A DNA stretch of 64,000 bases, from assembly GCA_036758285.1 (NCBI GenBank), contig DAIOWV010000006.1:9369-73368 (forward strand), given 5' to 3'. Each line of letters opens with the position of its first letter. Within the stretch, counting starts at the first letter, position 1. Source of the stretch: Taishania sp036758285 (GTDB taxonomy: Bacteria > Bacteroidota > Bacteroidia > Flavobacteriales_D > Crocinitomicaceae). Positions 9,078 through 19,000 of this stretch are shown in pieces. Below the pieces are notes generated by a model. The model was not told the origin of the DNA. It was given only the letters and a program-made list of their open reading frames with translations, and searched no databases. A program made the position numbers and the translations under genes.

Positions 9078-10295
9078 ATGAAAACAAATCTATGCCTTAT
9101 TTTTACACTTTTGTTTTGTACAGCTAATTTGTACAGCCAAGACTGTAGTGGAAATAGGTATTACCTGCCTATTTTTAGTCAAATTACGGAAGTTAATAAC
9201 ATTCAATATGGTTCTAACATTCAACACGATGGCGTTACTCCTGTAAACTTACTAGTTGATATCTATTACCCACAAAATGATACAGATACAGACAGACCTT
9301 TAATTATCCTTGCACATGGTGGTGGATTTGTTGAAGGAAATAAAAATAGTCTAACAAGTCAGTGTAGAGCATTAGCAAGTTTAGGTTATGTTACTGCTTC
9401 AATTCAATACCGATTGATAGATACTGATCTTATTACACCTGCCAACATAGCTGTTGAGTTTCAAAAAGGTGTTATTAGAGCTGTACATGACATGAGAAGT
9501 GCTGTTCGTTTTTTCAGAAAATCAGTTGATGAAGGAGGAAATCCTTATGGAATAAACCCTAACATTATTATTGTTGGTGGCTTTTCTGCAGGTGCTGTGA
9601 TGGCAAATCACACAACCTATTTAGATGACTTATCTAAAATACCTACAGATGTTGAGAGCTTCACAATTAGTAATGGTGGAATAGAAGGTAATTCTGGTAA
9701 TGATGGTTTTAGCAGCGTTCCTCAAATGAGCTTGAGCATGTGTGGTGCTATTGGCGACACATTAATGATAGAAGCTGGAGACCAACCGTTTTTAGGGATA
9801 CACAATATCAATGACCCAACTGTTCCAAATTTAGCTGGCTATCCAAATATTGGATTTGTAATTCCAGTTATGCTTTATGGAGACTCATTAATACATAAAC
9901 GAGCATTGAATGTTGGTGTAACAAGTACATACATGAGTGTTCCAACATCTGGACATTGTGACTTCCCTGCTTCAACTGCAAATTTTATAATTGATTTTGT
10001 ACATGACAACATTTGTACACAAAACTTATCGTTACAATCAAAAAATAGTTCAATCCTAGTCTCAATTTACCCCAATCCTTCGGATGATATTTTCTATATT
10101 GATGTACCTTCAAATAAATGGAATTGGGAAATTTCAATTGTAAACTCGCTTGGAAAAACGATAGAACAAATCACAATGCAAGACAATCAAAATCTACTTA
10201 AAATTAATACATCAACATTTAATTCTGGAATATATTTAGTTAAACTTAGGTCTGAAAATGGTCAGGAGACGATTAAGAAATTAGTAATTAAATAA
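9078..10295 (+). CDS. T9SS-secreted alpha/beta hydrolase (carboxylesterase-like)
   Basis: A 405-residue exported esterase. A signal peptide (~20 residues, ending LYSQ) is followed by an alpha/beta hydrolase domain with the oxyanion motif HGGGF (residues 80-84) and nucleophile elbow GFSAG (Ser170). A downstream SGHCDF supplies the likely catalytic His. The layout matches the hormone-sensitive-lipase/BD-FAE group of small-ester hydrolases. The last ~75 residues (VSIYPNPSDDIFYIDV to TIKKLVIK) are a T9SS type A sorting domain, so the enzyme should be exported across the outer membrane and attached or released. It is 23 bp downstream of the LamG-like cargo gene, which suggests co-expression. Substrate not predictable. 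Confidence 0.9.
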   Translation: MKTNLCLIFTLLFCTANLYSQDCSGNRYYLPIFSQITEVNNIQYGSNIQHDGVTPVNLLVDIYYPQNDTDTDRPLIILAHGGGFVEGNKNSLTSQCRALASLGYVTASIQYRLIDTDLITPANIAVEFQKGVIRAVHDMRSAVRFFRKSVDEGGNPYGINPNIIIVGGFSAGAVMANHTTYLDDLSKIPTDVESFTISNGGIEGNSGNDGFSSVPQMSLSMCGAIGDTLMIEAGDQPFLGIHNINDPTVPNLAGYPNIGFVIPVMLYGDSLIHKRALNVGVTSTYMSVPTSGHCDFPASTANFIIDFVHDNICTQNLSLQSKNSSILVSIYPNPSDDIFYIDVPSNKWNWEISIVNSLGKTIEQITMQDNQNLLKINTSTFNSGIYLVKLRSENGQETIKKLVIK

Positions 10296-10379
10296 GATTA
10301 ACATAAAACGAATTGTTTAATGTAATCTAAAGATTAAAGAAGAATTACCAACAATGCCGTAAATTAATTGAATAATCCT

Positions 10380-10387
10380 TATTTTCG
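10380..10387 (+). promoter_or_regulatory. -7 element before the DUF4293 gene
   Basis: TATTTTCG, one change from TAnnTTTG, lies 15 nt before the ATG at 10403. It gives a predicted leader of about 10 nt. There is no well-spaced TTG. Confidence 0.35.
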
Positions 10388-10402
10388 CAGAAAAGTAAAA
10401 AT

Positions 10403-10882
10403 ATGATTCAACGAATTCAGTCAGTTTATTTATTTGCAGTAATTGTCATGCTTTCAATTGTGAGTTTTTGGGGTGATTTCTTTGAAATAGTCACAGACGA
10501 AGCAAGATTTCGATTTAACTCATTTGGAATTTCAAAATTTACTTTAGATGGGAAAGTACTAATTTCACAAACATCAATACCAATCATAGTTATATCTATA
10601 GCTTTGATTGTTTTTACAGTTTTCATCTTGTTTAGCTACAAAAAACTAAACAAACAATTACAATATTCAAAGTTACTTTGGGGGTGTTATTTATTATTTT
10701 TAATTGGCATTGCTGTTTGGTTTTACTTAATTGCACCAGGACAAACAACTGGGAAAATTCTTCACTCCAATTACTCATATGCATTTTACTTATTGGTTAT
10801 TGGACTTCCTTGTACACATTTAGCATTTATCAATATAAGAAAAGATAAAAAAACAATTGATTCATTGAATAGATTGCGTTAA
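10403..10882 (+). CDS. DUF4293 family integral membrane protein
   Basis: A 159-residue inner-membrane protein with four predicted transmembrane segments (roughly 8-25, 54-77, 88-110 and 122-143). The start MIQRIQSVYLFAVIV is the hallmark of the Bacteroidota DUF4293 family. The end is a short basic tail (RKDKKTIDSLNRLR), so N- and C-termini are likely cytoplasmic. Family function is unknown. It is 27 bp upstream of the ABC-F gene and probably shares a transcript with it. Confidence 0.8.
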   Translation: MIQRIQSVYLFAVIVMLSIVSFWGDFFEIVTDEARFRFNSFGISKFTLDGKVLISQTSIPIIVISIALIVFTVFILFSYKKLNKQLQYSKLLWGCYLLFLIGIAVWFYLIAPGQTTGKILHSNYSYAFYLLVIGLPCTHLAFINIRKDKKTIDSLNRLR

Positions 10883-10909
10883 TTAACATCATATTTTAAT
10901 TTTTATCCA

Positions 10910-12778
10910 ATGAATTTCCTTTCTGCAGAAAACATTACTAAATCTTTTGGTGATAGAGTCATTTTTCAAGACATCACTTTAGGGATAGATCAAGGTCAAA
11001 AAGTAGCAATTGTTGCTAAAAATGGTGCTGGAAAAACAACACTTTTACGTTGTCTTACAGGACTTGAAACCTTAGATGCTGGACGCGTGGTTTTCAGAAA
11101 CGGAATCAATATGGTTTTCATGGAGCAAAGTGAAGATCTTAATCCTGAACATACAATTTTGCAGGAGGTTTTCTCACATGACTTACCCGAATTAAAAGCT
11201 ATAAAAGACTACAACACTGCAACATTAATGAATGATGATGAAGGTGTTCAGAAAGCATTTGAAAAAATTTCAGAATTAAATGCTTGGGATGTAGAAATAC
11301 GAGTATCACAAATTTTATCTGTTTTAAATTTAAATGATACAAGTATTTCAATTTCAAACTTATCAGGGGGGCAAAAAAAACGAGTTGCTCTAGCAAAAGT
11401 TTTAATTGCTGAACCTGACTTCTTAATACTAGACGAACCAACAAACCACCTGGATTTAGACATGATTGAATGGCTAGAAGAATACCTTTCTAAGTCAAAA
11501 TCAACCATATTAATGGTAACACATGATCGCTATTTTTTGGAAGTAGTTTGTGATACCATTTTAGAACTAGACAATAAAACTTTATATCGTTACAAAGGTA
11601 ATTTTTCTTACTTTTTAGAAAAAAAAGCCGAACGAGAAGAGCAGTTTGAATCTACTGTAGAAAAAGCTAAAAATCAATTCAGAAAAGAGCTGGATTGGAT
11701 GCGTCGTCAACCTAAAGCTAGAGGGACGAAACAAAAAGCGAGGATTGAAGCTTTTCATGAAACAAAAAAGACAGCACATCAGCGCTTGGATAAAGACGAA
11801 CTTGACATTCCTGTTAAAATGGAACGTCTTGGAACAAAAATTTTAGAAATCCATCGATTAGGAAAAGCATTTGGAGACAAACAAATATTAAATGATTTCT
11901 CCTATCTATTTAAAAGACAAGAGCGTGTTGGAATTGTAGGAAACAATGGTACAGGAAAGTCTACTTTTCTAAATATGATTTTAGAAAAAGAAAAAGTAGA
12001 TAAAGGTAAAATTGTAGTTGGTGAAACGGTTGTCTTTGGTTATTACAATCAAGAACAGTTGGTAGTTGAAGATGACAAAAAAGTTATTGACGTAATTCGT
12101 GATGTAGCTGAGTTTATTCCTTTGGAAAAGGGGAGACAAATGTCCGCTGCTCATTTCTTAGAAAAATTCCTTTTCCCAAGAGATATGCATTATAACTTTG
12201 TGCATAAGCTTAGTGGAGGAGAAAAAAGAAGATTAAAATTAATGACTGTTTTAATGCAGAATCCAAATTTTTTGATTCTAGATGAGCCAACAAATGACTT
12301 AGATATTTTCGTAATGAGCGTTTTAGAAGATTATCTCCGCTCATTTGAAGGTTGTTTAATCGTTGTATCACATGATCGATATTTTATGGATAAAATGGTT
12401 GATCATCTTTTTGTTTTTACGGGTAATGGGGAAATTAAAGACATAATAGGAAACTATTCTGAATACCGTCAACAACAGAAAAAAAATAGTTCAGAAGAAC
12501 GACAAGAAGAAAAAAAGTTACAAATTGAAACAATTTCTGCTGAAGAAACTATTTCAAAAGAAAAGAAAAAACTCTCTTACAAAGAACAAAAAGAGTATGA
12601 ATCGTTAGAAGGTGAAATCGAACAGCTTGAGGAGAAAAAAAATCAATTAACTGTTATTTTATCTTCTTCAGATAGTGATAATGAAACAATAATGAAAGCT
12701 GGAGAAGAATTAGGTTTAGTTGTTTCAGAACTCGATGACAAAACAAATAGATGGCTCGAACTTTCTGAATTTATTTAA
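10910..12778 (+). CDS. uup: ABC-F family ATPase, Uup-like
   Basis: A soluble tandem-ABC protein of 622 residues acting on ribosomes (translation factor or resistance group) or, for Uup, in genome stability. Domain 1: Walker A KNGAGKTT (~37-45), signature LSGGQKKR (~150), Walker B FLILDEPTNHLD. The interdomain linker is rich in Arg and Lys (MRRQPKARGTKQKAR), as in Uup. Domain 2: Walker A GNNGTGKST (~343), signature LSGGEKRR (~434), Walker B FLILDEPTNDLD. There are no transmembrane segments. The C-terminal ~60 residues form a charged coiled coil (KEQKEYESLEGEIEQLEEKK), the Uup-type DNA- or RNA-binding tail. ABC-F membership is certain; the Uup sub-assignment rests on linker and tail. Confidence 0.92.
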   Translation: MNFLSAENITKSFGDRVIFQDITLGIDQGQKVAIVAKNGAGKTTLLRCLTGLETLDAGRVVFRNGINMVFMEQSEDLNPEHTILQEVFSHDLPELKAIKDYNTATLMNDDEGVQKAFEKISELNAWDVEIRVSQILSVLNLNDTSISISNLSGGQKKRVALAKVLIAEPDFLILDEPTNHLDLDMIEWLEEYLSKSKSTILMVTHDRYFLEVVCDTILELDNKTLYRYKGNFSYFLEKKAEREEQFESTVEKAKNQFRKELDWMRRQPKARGTKQKARIEAFHETKKTAHQRLDKDELDIPVKMERLGTKILEIHRLGKAFGDKQILNDFSYLFKRQERVGIVGNNGTGKSTFLNMILEKEKVDKGKIVVGETVVFGYYNQEQLVVEDDKKVIDVIRDVAEFIPLEKGRQMSAAHFLEKFLFPRDMHYNFVHKLSGGEKRRLKLMTVLMQNPNFLILDEPTNDLDIFVMSVLEDYLRSFEGCLIVVSHDRYFMDKMVDHLFVFTGNGEIKDIIGNYSEYRQQQKKNSSEERQEEKKLQIETISAEETISKEKKKLSYKEQKEYESLEGEIEQLEEKKNQLTVILSSSDSDNETIMKAGEELGLVVSELDDKTNRWLELSEFI

Positions 12779-12881
12779 CTCTTAACGAATATTACAAAGT
12801 ATCATTACTTATTTATATAGATTGGATACGCTATAAAAAAGGTGCTAACAGCCTGAAAATATTTTTTTTAAATAAAAAATA

Positions 12882-12910
12882 TTGCTATTATAAAAATATT
12901 TCTACTTTTG
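12882..12910 (+). promoter_or_regulatory. Strong Bacteroidota promoter for the giant adhesin operon
   Basis: TTG (12882-12884), an 18-bp spacer, then TACTTTTG (12903-12910) is a complete -33/-7 promoter. It gives a ~95-nt leader before 13011. Just upstream, 12858-12883 is an AT-only inverted repeat that could act as a terminator for the ABC-F gene or as an UP-like element. Nothing else is apparent in the 12779-13010 gap. Confidence 0.65.
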
Positions 12911-13010
12911 TCCTCGAAAACAAGAAGTTAATGGTCTAATTCACAGAAAAAAGCTAACATTCTGCACCACAACCATACTTCCTTAATTTAGTTTTAACAA
13001 AACAAGTCTT

Positions 13011-16000
13011 ATGATTAAACGGCTATCCTTTTTTTGGTTGCAGACTTTTTTCGTCTGTTTTAGTACTTTTTTATTTAGTCAAAACACCTATTACTGGGTT
13101 GGTGATGCTGGTGATGGAGAATGGGGTTCTCCTGGAAACTGGTCCAATGTTTCAAATGGATCAGGAGGTTCTTATTTACTTCCTCCTTCTCCTGTTGATG
13201 ATGTTGTATTTGATCATAACAGTTTCTCTGTAGGAAACAACATTGTTAGAACATCTGCTTTTTCTGGCGCTCTTTGTAGAAATATGACATGGACTAGTGG
13301 AGTTACAAACGCTCCTATTTTTGAAGAGCATCCTGAAACACCATTTGTAATTCTTGGAAACCTTACATTACAGGCAAATGTTACTTTCAGAGCACAAATA
13401 CTTTTTTCTGGGAATAATCCTGCTGTAATTACCTCTAATGGATGCAGAATTGGTGGGAATATCTACATAGATAAGCCGAATACATTTGTTACACTAGCAG
13501 ATAGTCTTATGTTATATCATGTGAGTGAAACACATGCTCGCACAGGTACAATCGTATTAAACAGAGGTACCTTTGATTTGAAAGGGAATAACATATATGC
13601 CAATGGTTTTTATTCAGATGGAAATGGAACAAGGCATATCAACATGCAAAATTCTATTATGCATTTCAGAAGTTCGACAATTGTACCAACTCTACCTAGA
13701 TATCCTTATGATTACTATGAAAATTCATCTGGAACAATAACCAGTAGTAGTTATTGTTTTACATATATAGGGACAAACAAAACAGTTAATGCAGCAAATT
13801 CAACTGTTAGAATCGAATATCCATATAATGCTGTAAATATAAGTGGTGGTACACAATTAACATTTCATAATTTTGAACACATCAAATCATCAGCAACAAC
13901 AGTTCCCAGTTCAACTTATTCAAATTCAATCATAAATAAGATAACAATTGATGGGCCAGTTGCTCATAACATAAGTTCTACATCGGGTATTATTGATACT
14001 GTATTATGTGGAATAGATGGCATTCAACCCAATTATTACAGATATGTGGGCGGTTCCGGAACAAGGTTTAAACGAATTGAATTCCGAGGAATTTATAACA
14101 CTACCAGTTCAAGTTATTTTGATCAAGTAGCTGGTTCAAATTTGCAAGCTGATTCGATACTGTTTAACACAACTTCAAATGATCCCAATGCTGTCAATAA
14201 ACATTACCTTTCTACAAGCGGAACCGGAACTCAGATTGGCTATGTATTTTTTAAATCAAGAGGTGTTATCGATGGAGCCAGTAACAATATAACTAAAACA
14301 TATTTTGATAATCATGGTTATTTATCTGGAAATAGTAACAGAATTCGCTTTTTAGAATACAATATCAATGGGTGGATGCATGGTACTGGAAACATAATGG
14401 ATACACTAGTATTCTCGCCTGGGTATACTTATCGTTTTGGTGTAGGAGTTAATAATACAGTCAACAAGAAATGGTATGCAAGTGGAAACCCTTGTTACTT
14501 CACAGAAGTATATAATGTCGGAGCAACTAGTACTGCAACTATAACTGTCAATCAACTTGATCCTGCAGAATATGATTATATTCGCTTTTGGGGAGTAACA
14601 GCCGCTGGTTCTTCCGCTCCGATTCATGCAGGAGTTAGAAGTGTTGATATTGCAAACAATACAAATATTATTTTTGCTCCGTATGCACCGCTTTCACTTC
14701 TTTATCCTTTTGGTACAGATAGCCTTTCTGTTTGTTCTACAAACCTTCCAATTACTTTAAACACCAATGGATTTTATGGTAATACCAATACATCTTTTGT
14801 ATGGCACGACGGATCCACTTTGGATAGCTTTGTTGTTAATAGCCCTGGAATATACACGGCTACAGCTAATTATGGGAGAAATTGTTATTACACAGCTTCT
14901 CTTACTGTTTTAGATCAACTATCCGTGAGTTTGGCTGAAAGCTCACCAGGCTCTTCAATTGTATGTGATCCATCAAATCCAACAGGAGAAATAACTGCAA
15001 ACCCAATAGGTTACGGCAGTGGCCCGTATACTTATTCATGGAACAGTGTACCTATACAAACAGGACAAACACTGACAGGCGTACCTGTAGGACAATACAT
15101 AGTAACAGTCTCTGACACATCAGGTTGTTCTGCTACCGATACAACTAATATTATAGGTCCATCAACCAAATTGAATGTTGTAGCTTCTTCTATTTATCCT
15201 GATTGTGATCCTACCTCAGTTGGAACAGGATATATTTCTACTACTACAACAGGAGGTATAGCTCCCTACACCTATTCATGGAATACAACTCCTGTGCAAA
15301 CGACAACTTATGCAGATCAATTAAATGATGGAGTTTATGAATTAGTTGTAACCGATTCTATTGGATGTATTTCAGACACATTAAGTTCTGTTGTACCGGT
15401 ACAAACTGGTGCATTTACAAGTTCTGTTACGGTCGTTAATCCAACTGGGTGTAATACGACAGGAAGTGCTTCTACATCTGTAGTTGGAGGAACATCACCA
15501 TTTCAATATGTTTGGTCAAATGATATAGCAGAGGTAAGTAATACCTCATCCAATATACCTATTGGAAATCACAATGTACTAATTGTAGATGCTAACAATT
15601 GTGCGAACAACAACCCCTTTACAATTATAACTCCCGATAATATTGTTCCTGTTTTCAGTGGATGCCCATCAAACATCGTTTTATCAACTACAGGGTTTTG
15701 TGGTACGCCATATACATGGCCAGAACCTACAGCAACGGACAATTGTGGTACTGTAACAGTAACAAGAAGTCATAATCCAGGATATAATTTCCCGACAGGA
15801 TTGACAACTGTTACTTATACAGCTACTGATTTATTTGGAAATCAGAGTACTTGTTCATTTACTGTAACAGTAAATGATACCGAAGGTCCTGTTTTTGCGT
15901 TATGTCCAAACAATATCACAATTACTGCCAATGCAGGTAACTGTTCTGCTACAGCCAACTGGCCAACCCCGATTGCAACTGACAATTGTGGTATTGCCTC

Positions 16001-19000
16001 AATAATTGGAGATTTCTCCCCAGGTTCTACTTTCCCTGTTGGTGTAACAACAATTACTTATACAGCAACTGATGTAAATGGAAATACCAGTACTTGTACA
16101 TTTGATGTTATTGTTAAAGCAAATCCAGCAAACTTTAGTATGTCTGGATGTTCAGGGGACAGAGATATTTATATGTATTGGAATAATATATCCTCGACAG
16201 ATTCATGTGCAACACCTGTCACACTAACAACTCCAACGATTAATAATTTGTGTGGTAATTGGTGGTATGGTTCTGGTATTAATTCATACGTTCCTGGTAC
16301 CTACAATTTTCCGATTGGAGTAACTCCCGTTCGTTATTACATAACAAATGGAGCAGACACTTTAAGATGTTCATATAATGTACGAGTGTATGATTATGCA
16401 AACCCTCAATTAGTAAGCGGTACAATGCCAAATACTATCAGTATAAATGCAGATACTTGTGGAGGAGCACGTGTTACATGGACTCCACCTAGAGTTATAG
16501 ACAATTGTAAGCTAGATACTGTATGGAGCAACTACCAACCAGGCCAATTTTTTGCAACAGGAAGCTATTATGTTCGCTATTATGCAATGGATTCTGTTCT
16601 AAGATCTAATCATTGTTGTGGAAATCCGCTAGAATGGTATGCAGCAGAAGTAGGAGGATTCTATATTTATGTAAACAATCCTGATCCGGTAATAAATAAT
16701 TGTCCTACAAACATTTCTCTTCCTGCAAATACATGTGGAGGAGCTATTGTAAATTGGACACCACCAACAGTAACTGACAACTGTTATGTTATGACTTCCA
16801 CACACAATCCTGGTGATATATTCCCTGTTGGAAATACAACAGTTATATATACCGTTACTCCTCAGGATGGTGGTTCTACAAGAACATGTTCATTTAATGT
16901 AAATGTACAACCCTATACGAATACAGTAACAAACTGTCCTAGTAATATCACAATTAATTTAGGTGCCAATGAATGTGATACAACATTATCATGGTTGGTT
17001 CCTCAATTTAATCATCCATGTGGAGTTGATAGTGTTATTTCTAATTACACTCCTGGATCTGTTTTCTTACCTGGCTCTCACAATGTGAATTATACAGCAT
17101 ACCTTGGAAACAGTGGTGGTACATTGAACTGTAACTTTATTATTAATATCAATGCATACACCGCACCTGTAACTATTACAAACTGTCCAAGTACTGGTTG
17201 GTTGGCAATTCAAGTCGATACATTACAATTCTGTGGTGAAACTATCGTTGACTGGATAACTCCAACATTTTCAACATCTACATGTATCAGTCCTATTGAT
17301 ACAGTTGTTTATACATCAACAATCGATAAAAATGATACATTAACAATTGGATCTTATCCTATTCAATATACTGCATACGATTCCAATGGAAATATTTTAG
17401 GACAATGTTCTTTTACATTAGAAGTTATTGATACTTTGTCTGAAATACGTGTATCTTGTCCAACTGACACATTCATTCAAGTGAACAACTCATACTCTTG
17501 TGATTCTGCTATAGTCTATTTCACAATACCTCAGTTTGAAAGTGTCGGATGTGCCACTCCTATTGACTCTGTATATTCTAACATATCTCCGGGGGATACA
17601 TTAGAAAAAGGAACATATTGGGTTGAATATTATGCCTTAGACTCTAATGATATCGTTATTAGTCAATGTAATTTTGAATTAATCGTTGGCGATACACTAT
17701 CATCTCTAGCGTCTAATTGCCCTGGAACATACAATGTCAATTGGGGAGAAGTAATATTTGATATTTACATGAATCCTGTTACATGTGAAGCTGTTGCAGA
17801 CTGGATTGTACCTACATTTTCATCTTATGGAAGTTGTGCGGGTATTATAGACACAGTTGTACAAGTATCCGGGATAACTCAAGGAACAACTATTTACACT
17901 CTTGGATCTTTAAATCATGTAGAATATTCTGCACTTGATTCAAATGGAATGGTGTTGGAAACATGTAGATTTAGACCTGTAGTAATGTTTCATGATTCAA
18001 CGTTTGTTTTCCCTTCTCGCGATACTATTATTTTCACAGATCCAATTACTTGTCGAGCTACAGTCAATTGGGATACACCTCAATTTGGAGGTTATTGTGG
18101 TTTTACATCTTCAATAGGGGTAAATAACTATTCTAGTAATTGGTGGACAAACAATGTTGATCCTTATCAAAACAATGCCAATCAATCTTTTCCGATAGGT
18201 ACATATGATATATGGTATTATTATTATAATGGTGCTTATGGTAAGCAATACCAATTGACTATTCATGTAGTTGATGGTGCTCAACCAACATTTAATGCAA
18301 CCTGTAATACAGATACCGTTACATTATATACCAATTTTAATTCTTGTGAAGCTACGAGTACTTGGCCTATACCTGTCGCAACAAGTGGAATTTGTTCTAA
18401 TAATACAGTTCTGCCTCTTGTTGCTAGTCATCAACAAGGTACATTATTACCCATTGGGTATACAACTGTTGTGTACACGGCTACATCTGCAGGTAACCTT
18501 TCTGAAACTTGTGAATTTGTAGTCAATGTTATTGACAATCAAGCTCCCTCTATCTATACATGTCCTGCTGACATCATCGTTCAAGTTGATAATGGCTGTG
18601 AAAAAGTTGTTACATGGGCTGTACCTGGAGTATTTGATAACTGTCAAAATGTTTCTCTGACTTCATCACACACACCAGGAGATACGTTTTCAATAGGAAC
18701 AACAACGGTAACTTATATAGCTACTGATGCTTCAGGAAATACAAGTAATTGTTCGTTCAATGTAACCGTAAGAGATAATATTTCTCCAGTTTTTGCGAAT
18801 TGCCCTTCAAATATAAATGTCAATAATGAAGCTGGTTTATGTGGAGCAATTGTATCGTGGGCTTCCCCTTCAGTTACAGATAATTGTACATATACACTGA
18901 CTAGCACTCATTCTTCAGGAGATCTGTTTGCTATAGGAACAACAACTGTAACCTATACAGCAACGGATACTGAAGGAAATAGTAATTCATGTTCATTCAA

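Noticed and set aside
18271..18522. Extra ORFs of 60-130 codons in other frames of the adhesin, PorE-like, sprA and other genes
   Set aside because: They sit wholly inside strong coding genes, have low-complexity or out-of-frame composition and no family signature.
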